From Paenibacillus wulumuqiensis (GTDB lineage: Bacteria > Bacillota > Bacilli > Paenibacillales > Paenibacillaceae), in the NCBI RefSeq assembly GCF_000971965.1, contig NZ_LAQP01000014.1, positions 214,788 to 278,787 of the forward strand: a stretch of 64,000 nt of DNA, written 5' to 3'. Of the stretch, positions 17,061 to 24,639 are shown in pieces. The notes beneath the pieces were generated by a model. The model did no database searches. It saw only the letters and a list, made by a program, of their open reading frames with translations, and had not been told where the DNA came from. Every line of letters begins with the position of its first letter. Position 1 is the first letter of the stretch. The translations under genes and the position numbers were made by a program.

Positions 17061-17099
17061 AACGGCGCAGTCCTGGATCCAACAGGCTGCGCCGTTTTG
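17061..17099 (+). terminator. Terminator after the UbiA gene
   Basis: AACGGCGCAG (17061-17070) pairs perfectly with CTGCGCCGTT (17087-17096), with CCTG/CAGG extending the stem. Only four T follow. Confidence 0.65.
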
Positions 17100-17190
17100 G
17101 TCTGTGCGGTGATAGCCCAATTACTACGTAATTTGCCGGTTTGCTGATGAACTTGGGAATTAGCATAGACATCCATTCAAAAGTTTCTTA

Positions 17191-17206
17191 AAATGTATGT
17201 ACAACT
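17191..17206. promoter_or_regulatory. Candidate AraR operator
   Basis: AAATGTATGTACAACT agrees with the AraR box of Bacillus (ATTTGTACGTACAAAT) in 12 of 16 positions and is partly palindromic. It lies 200 bases before araR. The rest of 17100-17408 is AT-rich and holds no gene; no clear SigA promoter was recognised. Confidence 0.35.
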
Positions 17207-17408
17207 CTATTTAAATGCAATAATTCCAAAAAGTCATACATACAAGTAAAAGGCGATTTGGAAATGTAAGCGGTATCTTTGGGTGGTGAGATCAGAACGG
17301 CGGCATTCAATGCATCAATGAGCAGTATCCGGTCAAAAGCCAGACATATGTCGTTATTCCGCTCTATGGTAAAATAATAAAAATAAAATGTATACGTTCG
17401 GAGGAACC

Positions 17409-18500
17409 ATGGCTGCAAAATACAGACAAGTAAGAGATGAAATACTTTCCTGGATTCACTCTTCCCGATTGCTGCCGGGCAGTCGTTTGCCATCTGAACA
17501 TGAGATTGCCGAGCAATTTAGTGTCAGTCGGCAGACCGTGCGTCAGGCACTGGGAGAGCTGGTGCGTGAAGGCTGGTTGAACCGGATGCAGGGCAAAGGG
17601 ACATTTGTAGCCGATCCGGTTGCCAAGCCGCAGGAAGATAATCGTATCGTGGGAGTTATTACAACTTATATTTCGGATTATATTTTCCCGCAGATCGTAC
17701 AGGGAATTGAGACACGGCTGCGTGCAGAAGGCTATCGTCTGCTGCTGGCGAGTACCGAAAATGATCCGGTCAAGGAACGGGAATGCCTGGAGATGATGCT
17801 CAACCAGTGTCCGGCTGCACTGATTGTGGAACCGACCCGCAGTGGGGAACGCAGTGCGAATCTCAACTATTTTCTGACGATGGAGAATCGCGAGATTCCC
17901 TATCTGATGATTAATGCCAGTTACGAAGAGATGGATTCTCCCTGTTTGCGCATGGATGACGAACAGGGCGGATTCCTTGCGGCAGAGCATCTGATTGAAC
18001 TGGGCCACCGCCGGATTGCCGGATTTTTCAAAACGGATGATATGCAGGGAGTACGCCGGATGCGCGGCTTTGTCGCTGCTCATCGCAAATATGGTATTCC
18101 GCTGCAGCCTTCATTGATTTTTACCTATACTACCGAGGACAAACATATCGCTCCGCTGGAACAGACCCGTCAACTGATCCGTCAGTCCGAGCCTGAGCGG
18201 GCGACCGGCTGGGTGCTGTATAATGACGAGCTGGCGATCAACCTGCTGCAGATCGTTCGTGAAGCCGGATTGTCCGTACCAGATGATCTGTCGATGGTTG
18301 GATTTGATGATTCTTTCCTGGCTACAGCGACAGAAGTCAAGCTGACCACGCTGAGTCATCCCAAGCATGCGCTCGGGACAGCAGCAGCCGACATGATTTT
18401 GCAGATGATGAACGGGGCCAGCAGCTGGGAAGAGAAGATTCATACCCCTGAATTGATCCAGCGGGATTCCACCTCGGCGCCTACGGTTGTGTCCAGCTGA
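17409..18500 (+). CDS. araR: AraR-type repressor (GntR HTH fused to LacI-like sensor)
   Basis: A 363-residue repressor of arabinose and arabinan utilisation. The N-terminal GntR-type winged helix (residues about 3-70) carries SVSRQTVRQALGEL and GKGTFVA. The C-terminal LacI/GalR-type ligand domain (about 80-355) has RIVGVITTYI, LGHRRIAGF and the late MVGFDDSFLA. This GntR-LacI chimera is diagnostic of AraR. The start at 17409 has GGAGG 4 bases upstream; the earlier ATG at 17388 lacks one. The linked GH28/GH43 pectin operon is a plausible regulon member. The effector, L-arabinose, is assumed from the family. Confidence 0.88.
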   Translation: MAAKYRQVRDEILSWIHSSRLLPGSRLPSEHEIAEQFSVSRQTVRQALGELVREGWLNRMQGKGTFVADPVAKPQEDNRIVGVITTYISDYIFPQIVQGIETRLRAEGYRLLLASTENDPVKERECLEMMLNQCPAALIVEPTRSGERSANLNYFLTMENREIPYLMINASYEEMDSPCLRMDDEQGGFLAAEHLIELGHRRIAGFFKTDDMQGVRRMRGFVAAHRKYGIPLQPSLIFTYTTEDKHIAPLEQTRQLIRQSEPERATGWVLYNDELAINLLQIVREAGLSVPDDLSMVGFDDSFLATATEVKLTTLSHPKHALGTAAADMILQMMNGASSWEEKIHTPELIQRDSTSAPTVVSS

Positions 18501-18710
18501 GATGTGACTGTTGGGATTAATGCCATAGACGAGCTGACGATAAGCTGAATATGGCTGGCCGAAGCAGGCAGGAGATTATCACCTTTCCGGGAGCCGTTCG
18601 GCAGCAGGCAGATCAGTAGATAAAATATGTACATTTATAGGTATAAAATCGTATAAAACGCGTCTAACCGGATTAAGTTTTTAATCAGCTTATTAAATGT
18701 CCAGACAAGT

Positions 18711-18761
18711 AAAGCCCCGCCTGGCACCCAAAACGGTGAGTAGGACGGGGCTTTCTTTTTT
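18711..18761. terminator. Bidirectional terminator between araR and the HTH-repeat gene
   Basis: AAAGCCCCG (18711-18719) and CGGGGCTTT (18746-18754) pair, followed by a long T-run on the plus strand. It serves convergent genes. The remaining DNA from 18501 shows nothing else. Confidence 0.75.
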
Positions 18762-18794
18762 ATCCTGTACAGTGGACTCTATAGACGCCCCTGT

Positions 18795-19412
18795 TTAAAG
18801 CTGTATTTCTGCCAACTCCGGTTCACTCTCTTCTCCCAACACACAATCAGCGAACAAAACGGATTTTGGAATACGGAAAAACTGTTCCGTTTTCTCCTGG
18901 AAAGCAGGGGATGGCAGAGTGGCCTGATGCAGCCATTTGCGGAATGTTCCCGGATGAACGCCGATCCAGTGGCTCACATCGGTAACGGAAAGATCATGGA
19001 CCATGCATAAGCCGGTAAGAATATGATTACGCACTGGTGAACGAGTAATAGTCCGTTTCATAAAACGGGACGGGGCTTGCTGGCAAATCACCGGACTGTT
19101 ATTAATAACCTGTTGGTTGAACAGGATATGATGCGGGTATCCGAGTTCCCGGCAGACTTTCTCAAGGTTGGCTTTGCCCGGTAGACGGCCTTCGTAGACC
19201 CAGGCGCTAACACTGCGTGATGAGACCGATAACCGTTCCGCAAGCTCGGATAACTTAATATCCTTCACCATCAGTACAGCCAGTAAAACGCGATTGCGGA
19301 CCTGGCAGCGTGTAGGTCTGCGGAATCTCTTGACCCGGACACCTTTGCCTAGGTATTTACGGTTGATCAGAGACCACGCCTCTATAAAATGTCGTTCTGG
19401 TTGATTAGGCAT
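18795..19412 (-). CDS. Protein with two tandem HTH-like repeats, unknown family
   Basis: A 205-residue basic protein I cannot assign to a named family. Residues 38-98 and 127-187 align without a gap at a period of 89. Shared positions include Val38/127, Arg39/128, Asn40/129, Leu43/132, Met48/137, Val49/138, Asp51/140, Trp71/160, Leu77/166, Pro78/167, Leu97/186 and Phe98/187. Each unit reads like an XRE-type helix-turn-helix (for example LSELAERLSVSSRSVSAW), so it probably binds DNA with two heads. GGAGG lies 4 bases before the ATG. It points away from the second L25 gene across a 490-base gap that it could control. Confidence 0.7.
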   Translation of the reverse strand: MPNQPERHFIEAWSLINRKYLGKGVRVKRFRRPTRCQVRNRVLLAVLMVKDIKLSELAERLSVSSRSVSAWVYEGRLPGKANLEKVCRELGYPHHILFNQQVINNSPVICQQAPSRFMKRTITRSPVRNHILTGLCMVHDLSVTDVSHWIGVHPGTFRKWLHQATLPSPAFQEKTEQFFRIPKSVLFADCVLGEESEPELAEIQL

Positions 19413-19905
19413 ATTTCCTCCGATAAATAATTATTCATATTTTTGCAGGTGGTTTTATGGTCCTTTCAACATCCTACAACACCCGGACGCTCGTTTCAAG
19501 CAGACTTTTACTAAAATAAATACCATTCTTAAAGGAAATTTAACACAATAATTCAACTTGTATACAAAATGACATAAACCTGAGTATTATTGTCTGGCGA
19601 TAAATGATTATTGCCAGTCAGGGATGAAGATGGTTACATAAATTAAGAATAATCATATTGCAAAAGATGATACTGCTTATCATTCAGCAAGAGATACGTT
19701 CAATACATTTTTCTTAAAAAATTCAGGGGGGGAAACCGCTGCCAGAGCTGGTCTTACGGCAATACACATTATGAAAAAAAGCAGCAGGGTGATACAAATA
19801 TCGTCTATGCGGGTACATAAGAATAATGACCAGTAGCTCTATCACTGGATCGATTGCACTATGTGAATAGCAAATATCGTTCATAATTTAGGGAGGTCAA
19901 TACTT
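19413..19905. other. Long divergent intergenic region between the HTH-repeat gene and L25 copy 2
   Basis: 493 bases with no coding frame. It contains two small inverted repeats: CTGGC with GCCAG (19594-19617) and ATGATA with TATCAT (19667-19682). Several AT-rich words could serve as promoters, for example TTAACA and TATACA around 19540-19565, but none is well spaced. The length suggests a long leader or regulatory region for the L25 gene. Confidence 0.4.
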
Positions 19906-20517
19906 ATGAGTACAAACACGAAAATTCAAGCCGAAAAACGTGAAGAAACAAAACATTCCGCCATTCGTGCGCTTCGTCAAAGCGGACGTACACCCGGCGT
20001 AGTATACGGACCTGATCTGGGAAGTATCCCGGTGCACGTAGATAGCAAGCAGCTGCAGGCCCAGGCTCGTCGCGGAGGCGCAGATATTTTCTCGCTGACA
20101 CTCAGTGACGGCAAAAATGTTCAGGTACTGCTCAAGGATATCCAGCGCCAGGAAGGACGCATTCTGCATGTGGACTTTATGCAGGTGTCCTCCAGCAAAT
20201 CCATCAGCATTAACGTGCCGCTGGATTTTCACGGTACAGCAGCCGGCACCAAAGCAGGCGGTGTATTCCAGCATCAGACGACAGAACTGGCATTGTCCGG
20301 TCTGGCCAAAGATCTGCCTAACATCCTGACCGTTGATATTTCCAATCTGGAAATCGGCGATAGCATTACAGCCGGCGATGTGGAACTGCCATCCGGCGTA
20401 ACCCTTGATTCCAGTCCGGAAGAGATTATCGCTTCCGTAGCCGTACCGCGTGTAGCGGATGAAGATGTAGAAGCCGATGAAGGGGCTGCACCTGAAGGCG
20501 GCACAGACGCCGAGTAA
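19906..20517 (+). CDS. 50S ribosomal protein L25 / Ctc (copy 2)
   Basis: A 203-residue member of the long L25/TL5/Ctc type: 5S rRNA-binding domain (about 1-92, with RQSGRTPGVVYGPDLGS) and a beta domain (about 95-185), ending in an acidic Asp/Glu/Ala tail. It shares layout and key motifs with the product at 10870-11454 (ILHVDFMQ versus IIHVDFHQ, AGTKAGGVFQ versus AGVKAGGSLQ) but is clearly diverged, so it is an old paralogue and not a recent duplication. GGGAGG precedes the ATG. A terminator follows. Which copy is the ribosomal one and which is the stress form cannot be decided here. Confidence 0.9.
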   Translation: MSTNTKIQAEKREETKHSAIRALRQSGRTPGVVYGPDLGSIPVHVDSKQLQAQARRGGADIFSLTLSDGKNVQVLLKDIQRQEGRILHVDFMQVSSSKSISINVPLDFHGTAAGTKAGGVFQHQTTELALSGLAKDLPNILTVDISNLEIGDSITAGDVELPSGVTLDSSPEEIIASVAVPRVADEDVEADEGAAPEGGTDAE

Positions 20518-20641
20518 TTCAGGCATATGCACCGTATGCAATGTTCTGGATGCAGAACTGGACACCGCTATCGGAGCATATACCATGAATGCAGCCATTT
20601 TATAACAAATACAGTACAGTTATGATCAACCATCATCAATA

Positions 20642-20680
20642 AAGAAGGGAACCTCTTTCGTAGAGGTTCCCTTTATTTTT
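20642..20680 (+). terminator. Intrinsic terminator after L25 copy 2
   Basis: AAGGGAACCTCT (20645-20656) and AGAGGTTCCCTT (20662-20673) form a perfect 12-pair stem, followed by TATTTTT. Confidence 0.9.
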
Positions 20681-20854
20681 GCACAGTGGCATATATACAA
20701 TTTTGCCGGCAGCAGCATATCCCGGTCTGCATCTCCGGGTGTGAAAGATTTCATTTAATAAATAAGGGTGGAATATGATACCATAATAGAGTACATATTC
20801 CGGTGAACCGTATGCTGGAATGGAATCCCAACTATCAAAGGAGACATTCTTGTT

Positions 20855-21142
20855 ATGATCAAACATATTGTACTGTTCAAATTCAAAGAAGCTTCCCCAG
20901 CCGTGATCGATACGGTTGTTTCCGGACTACGCAATCTGGAAGGCAAAGTGGAATCCCTGCGTTCAATCGAAGTGGGGATTGATCTGGTGCGTAGCGAGCG
21001 TTCCTATGATGTGGCCCTTGTGACTACATTTGATGATATGGATGGACTGCAGGCTTATCAGGTTCACCCGGAGCATGTCAAAGTAAGCGATTATATCGGT
21101 ACGGTCAAAGAATCGACGATTGCTGTTGATTACGAATATTAA
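20855..21142 (+). CDS. Dabb-family (stress-responsive alpha/beta barrel) protein
   Basis: A 95-residue single-domain protein of the dimeric alpha-beta barrel type. It starts IKHIVLFKFK and ends with HPEHVKVSDYI and STIAVDYEY, the usual Dabb pattern. Members act as small dimeric stress proteins or enzymes; no activity can be assigned. AAAGGAG lies upstream of the ATG. yutE follows 14 bases later and is probably co-transcribed. Confidence 0.85.
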   Translation: MIKHIVLFKFKEASPAVIDTVVSGLRNLEGKVESLRSIEVGIDLVRSERSYDVALVTTFDDMDGLQAYQVHPEHVKVSDYIGTVKESTIAVDYEY

Positions 21143-21156
21143 GGCGGTGCTGCACT

Positions 21157-21594
21157 ATGTATTATGTCAATCGTGAACAGATCGAACGCCGCATCCGGGC
21201 GCTGGATGATGTACGGACCGCATTAACACAGGTATCTTCCGACTGGGATGGCAGCCTGACCTCCGGCATGGTACAGGAGCGTGCGCTGCATCTGGCTGTG
21301 GAGTGTGTAACCGATATCGGCAGTTATCTAATCGATGGATTCATTATGCGGGATGCCAGCAGTTATGAGGATATCGTGGATATTATGCTGGACGAGAAGG
21401 TTGTCGATCCGGATACCGCTGCCCGACTGATGGAGCTCGTTCGTCTGCGCCGTCCGCTTGTGCAGGATTATTATGACTGGCCGCGCAGTGAGCTGCATCC
21501 GCTGACACCGATTATGCCAGAGACGCTGCACACTTTTATCCAGCAGATCAGCAGCTATCTGGATCAGGAGCTGGGAACGTCCTCATCTTCCTGA
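21157..21594 (+). CDS. yutE: YutE-like DUF86/HepT-fold protein
   Basis: A 145-residue all-helical protein of the DUF86/HepT fold. The region DGFIMRDASSYEDIVDIM and DEKVV matches Bacillus YutE as I remember it. HepT toxins are RNases with an R-x4-H-x-Y active site. Here the corresponding stretch is RRPLVQDYY, with Gln in place of the His. No MntA-type nucleotidyltransferase antitoxin is adjacent. It is therefore unlikely to be an active toxin of a toxin-antitoxin pair and is better regarded as a housekeeping relative of unknown function. Confidence 0.8.
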   Translation: MYYVNREQIERRIRALDDVRTALTQVSSDWDGSLTSGMVQERALHLAVECVTDIGSYLIDGFIMRDASSYEDIVDIMLDEKVVDPDTAARLMELVRLRRPLVQDYYDWPRSELHPLTPIMPETLHTFIQQISSYLDQELGTSSSS

Positions 21595-21639
21595 TGGCTG
21601 CAGCCGCTGACAGCATTTGCCGATTAGATGAGTTTTGAA

Positions 21640-21668
21640 TTTACATCCCCAACCGGATAAGCTACAAT
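21640..21668 (+). promoter_or_regulatory. SigA promoter of the SufR-like regulator gene
   Basis: TTTACA (21640-21645), 17 bases, TACAAT (21663-21668); one mismatch to consensus in each hexamer. Start point near 21675. Confidence 0.65.
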
Positions 21669-21692
21669 AACGGTATTATTAAAGGGATGATG

Positions 21693-21736
21693 TGACCCTT
21701 TTCGCTGACAACGGCGAACAGGGTCATTTTTATTTT
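21693..21736 (+). terminator. Terminator-like hairpin in the leader of the SufR-like gene
   Basis: TGACCC (21693-21698) pairs with GGGTCA (21721-21726) and TTCGC with GCGAA inside; TTTTTATTTT follows. As it lies after the promoter and before the start at 21756, it would end most transcripts at about 60 bases. Confidence 0.65.
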
Positions 21737-21755
21737 AATGCAAGGGGGTCAGGGG

Positions 21756-22370
21756 ATGAAATCCAACCAGGAGCCGTCGACCCGGCGTACCATCATGATG
21801 ATTTTAAAAACCCGGGGCCCGGCAAGTGTAGCCGATCTGGCCGGTGAGCTGAATCTTACCGAAATGGCGGTTAGACGTCATATTCAGGCGCTGGAGCAGG
21901 AAGGCATGCTGCTGGCGGAGACGGTAAAGATTCCGACAGGACGACCGTATCTGCGCTTTCGTCTCAGTGAACGGGCAGAGGAGCATTTTCCGCATAATTA
22001 TCACCAGCTGGCGCTCGATTTGCTGGATGAGTTGGGAGAAGAAGAGATTACCAGAGTATTTGAAGGCCGCAAGCGCAAGCTGCTCAGTCGTTACCAGCCG
22101 CTGATGGAACAGCAGACTCTGGGAGAGCGGGTCGCCACATTGACCGAGATTCAGCAGAATAGCGGCTATATGGCGAGTTATGAGCAGACCCGTCCGGATG
22201 AATTTACGATCTATGAATTTAACTGCCCGATCAACCGGGTGGCCGATCAATATAATGTCGCCTGTCATTGTGAACAGGAATTGTTCGAGACTCTGCTGGA
22301 CGCCCGGGTGACGCGCACAGAATGTATCGCCAAAGGCGGACAATGCTGCGTCTATCGTATACAGAAATAA
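21756..22370 (+). CDS. SufR-like winged-helix regulator with cysteine cluster
   Basis: A 204-residue regulator. The N-terminal DeoR/ArsR-like winged helix (residues about 8-70) has SVADLAGELNLTEMAVRRHI. The C-terminal half contains Cys157, Cys170, Cys172, Cys190, Cys197 and Cys198. The spacing C157-x12-C170-x27-C198 is the pattern I recall for the iron-sulfur ligands of SufR proteins, so the protein probably senses Fe-S status. The start at 21756 has AAGGGGG 7 bases before it. HesB-like and YuzB genes follow within 2.5 kb, which fits an iron-sulfur role. Its targets are not known; a suf operon is not in the window. Confidence 0.75.
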   Translation: MKSNQEPSTRRTIMMILKTRGPASVADLAGELNLTEMAVRRHIQALEQEGMLLAETVKIPTGRPYLRFRLSERAEEHFPHNYHQLALDLLDELGEEEITRVFEGRKRKLLSRYQPLMEQQTLGERVATLTEIQQNSGYMASYEQTRPDEFTIYEFNCPINRVADQYNVACHCEQELFETLLDARVTRTECIAKGGQCCVYRIQK

Positions 22371-22414
22371 AAAACAGCCTTTTCTCGGGATCAACCGGGA
22401 AAAGGCTGTTTTAT
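22371..22414 (+). terminator. Intrinsic terminator after the SufR-like gene
   Basis: AAAACAGCCTTTTC (22371-22384) pairs with GAAAAGGCTGTTTT (22399-22412), the stem extended by CGG/CCG. Confidence 0.85.
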
Positions 22415-22579
22415 GTAAACATGAGCAGTACTGGATTCATATGCCGTTGAGCCTGTATTTGGCGGAATTTTTGATTCCAAAGACATAAATATGTGTCCGT
22501 TTTCACAAAAGTGGGATAATTGCTATCTATGTGGGTAATATAGAGCAGAGTACATTTTACGAGAATGGGAGAGATAATA

Positions 22580-23056
22580 ATGGAACAGCAAACATCGAAA
22601 CTGGTATACGGTATGATCGCAGGAGCATTGATTGGCGCAGGGGTAGCAGCACTGCTGTCTCCAAAAACAGGCAGAGAAATGCGTGCCAGCCTGATGGAAC
22701 TGGCTGAACTGGTCAAAGAAAAAGGACCGGTAATGAACGAAAAAGGCCATGAAGTTACCGAGAAAGGCCGCGAGGTGGTCGAAGTGGTCAAAGAATCCAT
22801 CGGCGTAGCCAAAGAGTGGAAAGAGCAGATTCAGACAGCTACCGAAGAAGTGAAAACAGAACTGGCCGAGTTCAAGGAAAGCCAGGACGAAGACAGCAGT
22901 TCGGAGCAGTCTTCCAATTCCGGTTCTACAGTATCCGCTGGCTCGACTTCATCTTCCAGCAGCACATCGACCGGATCTTCCACACCAACAGGCGGTGCCA
23001 AAACAGGTACAACGCCGCCAGCCGGCACAAACAAAAACAGCAACTACAGCGTCTAA
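22580..23056 (+). CDS. YtxH-family membrane-associated stress protein
   Basis: A 158-residue protein. Residues 8-28 form one membrane segment with the YtxH signature GALIGAGVAALLSPKTGREMR. A charged helical region (about 33-105, Lys/Glu-rich, likely coiled coil) follows, then a Ser/Thr/Gly-rich low-complexity tail. YtxH-type proteins are stress-induced in Bacillus; molecular role unknown. The start at 22580 has GGGAG 8 bases upstream; ATG 22565 has none. Single-gene unit ended by the terminator at 23098. Confidence 0.82.
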   Translation: MEQQTSKLVYGMIAGALIGAGVAALLSPKTGREMRASLMELAELVKEKGPVMNEKGHEVTEKGREVVEVVKESIGVAKEWKEQIQTATEEVKTELAEFKESQDEDSSSEQSSNSGSTVSAGSTSSSSSTSTGSSTPTGGAKTGTTPPAGTNKNSNYSV

Positions 23057-23097
23057 TCCGCACATAACGGATAATGGACCAAATGCAGATATAAATC

Positions 23098-23131
23098 AAA
23101 GCGCCCATCCAGTGGATGAGGCGCTTTTTTG
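23098..23131 (+). terminator. Intrinsic terminator after the YtxH-like gene
   Basis: AAAGCGCC-ATCCA pairs with GGAT-GGCGCTTT, followed by T-run to 23130. Confidence 0.85.
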
Positions 23132-23254
23132 TGGAAATCAACTGCATTTATAATTCCAAATACTGGTTGAAGCGTTTATATTACCAGATACTATGGTTAA
23201 TTATGTAAGTAATTAAAAGGAACGGACTATACGACTAAAGGAGGTGTATTTCTG

Positions 23255-23458
23255 ATGAAATACAGGATTATCGCATTGCTGATGGCCTTATTCCTCTATA
23301 TATTCGTACATCTGAATGATACGAATACAGTGCACCAGTCGTATACGTACAAGCAGGCAGCTGCAGGCGCCTCGTACAGCAAGTCTTTAGCTGTCCAGCA
23401 GGATGGACCTTTTTATTATCCATGGCGGATGTGGAGACAATTATTCAGCCCGGATTAA
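23255..23458 (+). CDS. Small membrane or exported protein, unknown function
   Basis: A 67-residue product. Residues 5-19 are hydrophobic (IIALLMALFLYIFVH), a signal anchor or signal peptide, followed by a polar tail ending YYPWRMWRQLFSPD. AAAGGAGGTG, a near-perfect Shine-Dalgarno, lies 8 bases before the ATG and is the main reason for calling it. No family recognised. It stands alone between terminators. Confidence 0.6.
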   Translation: MKYRIIALLMALFLYIFVHLNDTNTVHQSYTYKQAAAGASYSKSLAVQQDGPFYYPWRMWRQLFSPD

Positions 23459-23478
23459 AATGAATTTATACAAAAAAA

Positions 23479-23505
23479 TGAAACTTTTTGACAGCCAAAC
23501 GTATT
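23479..23505 (+). promoter_or_regulatory. Candidate ECF-type promoter (TGAAAC-15-CGTATT)
   Basis: TGAAAC (23479-23484) and CGTATT (23500-23505) resemble SigW/SigM-type promoters. The spacer is 15 bases where 16-17 is usual, which lowers confidence. Confidence 0.35.
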
Positions 23506-23513
23506 ATACGAAG

Positions 23514-23567
23514 AGATGTCCCTATGTCAGCTACGCTTTTGGTGTGCGGTGAGGATGTCTTTTTTTG
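23514..23567 (+). terminator. Terminator-like hairpin upstream of the DUF1232 gene
   Basis: AGATGTCC (23514-23521) pairs with GGATGTCT (23553-23560) with two G-T pairs, followed by seven T. It lies 50 bases before the TTG start at 23617, and after the candidate promoter. It could instead end the transcript of the 23255 gene. Confidence 0.5.
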
Positions 23568-23616
23568 CAGGAAGATAAATTAATTCTAATTCACATATAT
23601 AAGGGAGAGATCTGAC

Positions 23617-23877
23617 TTGTCAAAATGGACCCGATTATTCTCAGCCAAACAATGGATGAATGTTTTCAGAAAACTGCCCGGACTGCTGACTTCCAGAGAG
23701 CTTCCGCTGCGGGAGAAACTGCTGTTTGCCATACCGGTACTGGTATACTGGGTAATGCCCGATGTGATGCCTTTTATGCCGATTGACGATATTGGAGTGA
23801 CGCTGCTCATGATGAACTGGTTCGTATCCAGAGCGGAGACCAAGCTGGCACCGATCGACTATAATCCACAGCGCTAA
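23617..23877 (+). CDS. DUF1232 (YkvA-like) small membrane protein
   Basis: An 86-residue protein. A hydrophobic segment (about 35-65) contains YWVMPDVMPFMPIDDIG, matching the Y-x3-P-D-x-P-x6-DD core of DUF1232. Probably membrane-associated; the function of the family is unknown. It starts with TTG preceded by AAGGGAGAG at proper spacing; no ATG alternative exists in that part of the frame. Confidence 0.7.
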   Translation: MSKWTRLFSAKQWMNVFRKLPGLLTSRELPLREKLLFAIPVLVYWVMPDVMPFMPIDDIGVTLLMMNWFVSRAETKLAPIDYNPQR

Positions 23878-23975
23878 GGCCTGGTTTATCCTTGCGTAAT
23901 GCAGATGCCGGTTATACAATAGTAGTATTGTGTCCTGCTCTGCTGCAGGCAAGTTGATTCCAAGGAGCTGATCTC

Positions 23976-24284
23976 ATGAAAGTCAAAATTACCCGTAATG
24001 CTGTCAAAGTTCTGAAAAAAGAAATAGACAAGCCGGAAAATGAAGGCCTGAAACTGCGCGTGTTTGTAACGCATTCTCACGGAGACCATGTGCATTATGG
24101 TCTTGACCTCGGCGAGCCGCAGGCGAACGAAGTCATCGTAACTACCGATAAAGAAATTGATGTGGCTGTTGATCCTAACGAATCCTGGCTGGATGGCGTC
24201 AAAATCGACTATCTGTACACCGGAGAAGAAGGCTTTGTTATTACGAATCCTTCCAAAGGCGACCACGGTCATCATCACCACTAA
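23976..24284 (+). CDS. HesB/IscA-like protein with histidines in place of the cysteines
   Basis: A 102-residue protein with the A-type carrier (HesB/IscA) outline: an N-terminal helix, LKLRVFV, then a loop before YGLDLGE, and VKIDY-GFVITNP. Classical carriers hold three conserved Cys in that loop and at the C-terminus. This protein has no Cys at all. The loop reads THSHGDHVH (His33, 35, 38, 40) and the end reads GDHGHHHH. It may bind Zn, Ni or Fe through His or be a scaffold of another kind. AAGGAG precedes the ATG. YuzB follows after 23 bases, probably in the same message. Confidence 0.75.
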   Translation: MKVKITRNAVKVLKKEIDKPENEGLKLRVFVTHSHGDHVHYGLDLGEPQANEVIVTTDKEIDVAVDPNESWLDGVKIDYLYTGEEGFVITNPSKGDHGHHHH

Positions 24285-24307
24285 GATGATCAAGAAGGGA
24301 CATTTTC

Positions 24308-24547
24308 ATGGCTAACGATATACGCGTATGTGATGAATGCAATCATATCCGTCTGAAAACGATACTACCCAAGCTCGAAAAGCTGGCACCGGATGCCGAG
24401 ATCAAGATCGGCTGCAAATCCTACTGCGGGCCCTGCGCCAAGCGTGCCTTTGTATTTATCAATGGCAGATACGTCAGCGCTCCAACCGAAGATGAAGTAC
24501 TGGAGAAAGTCGCCAAGTTTGTCAAAAAGCCTTCGGCTCAAGCATAA
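24308..24547 (+). CDS. yuzB: DUF1450 protein (YuzB-like)
   Basis: A 79-residue thioredoxin-like small protein. Cys pairs CDEC (residues 8-11) and GCKSYCGPCAKR (about 38-45) followed by VNG-type FINGRYV identify DUF1450. It may bind iron-sulfur or zinc; the function is not established. AAGGGAC precedes the ATG. It follows the HesB-like gene closely, and the cluster of Cys- and His-rich small proteins beside a SufR-like regulator suggests metal or iron-sulfur homeostasis. Confidence 0.82.
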   Translation: MANDIRVCDECNHIRLKTILPKLEKLAPDAEIKIGCKSYCGPCAKRAFVFINGRYVSAPTEDEVLEKVAKFVKKPSAQA

Positions 24548-24639
24548 ACTGTAGCGTCTGATCCTTTGCAATCGAACGTTCCCATTACAGCTGATAGTTC
24601 AGCAGCCATAGACGGCTGCATTCAGTGGTGATGATCAAC

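Noticed and set aside
21157..21594. Toxin-antitoxin system (HepT)
   Set aside because: No MntA partner and the catalytic His is missing; better treated as YutE.
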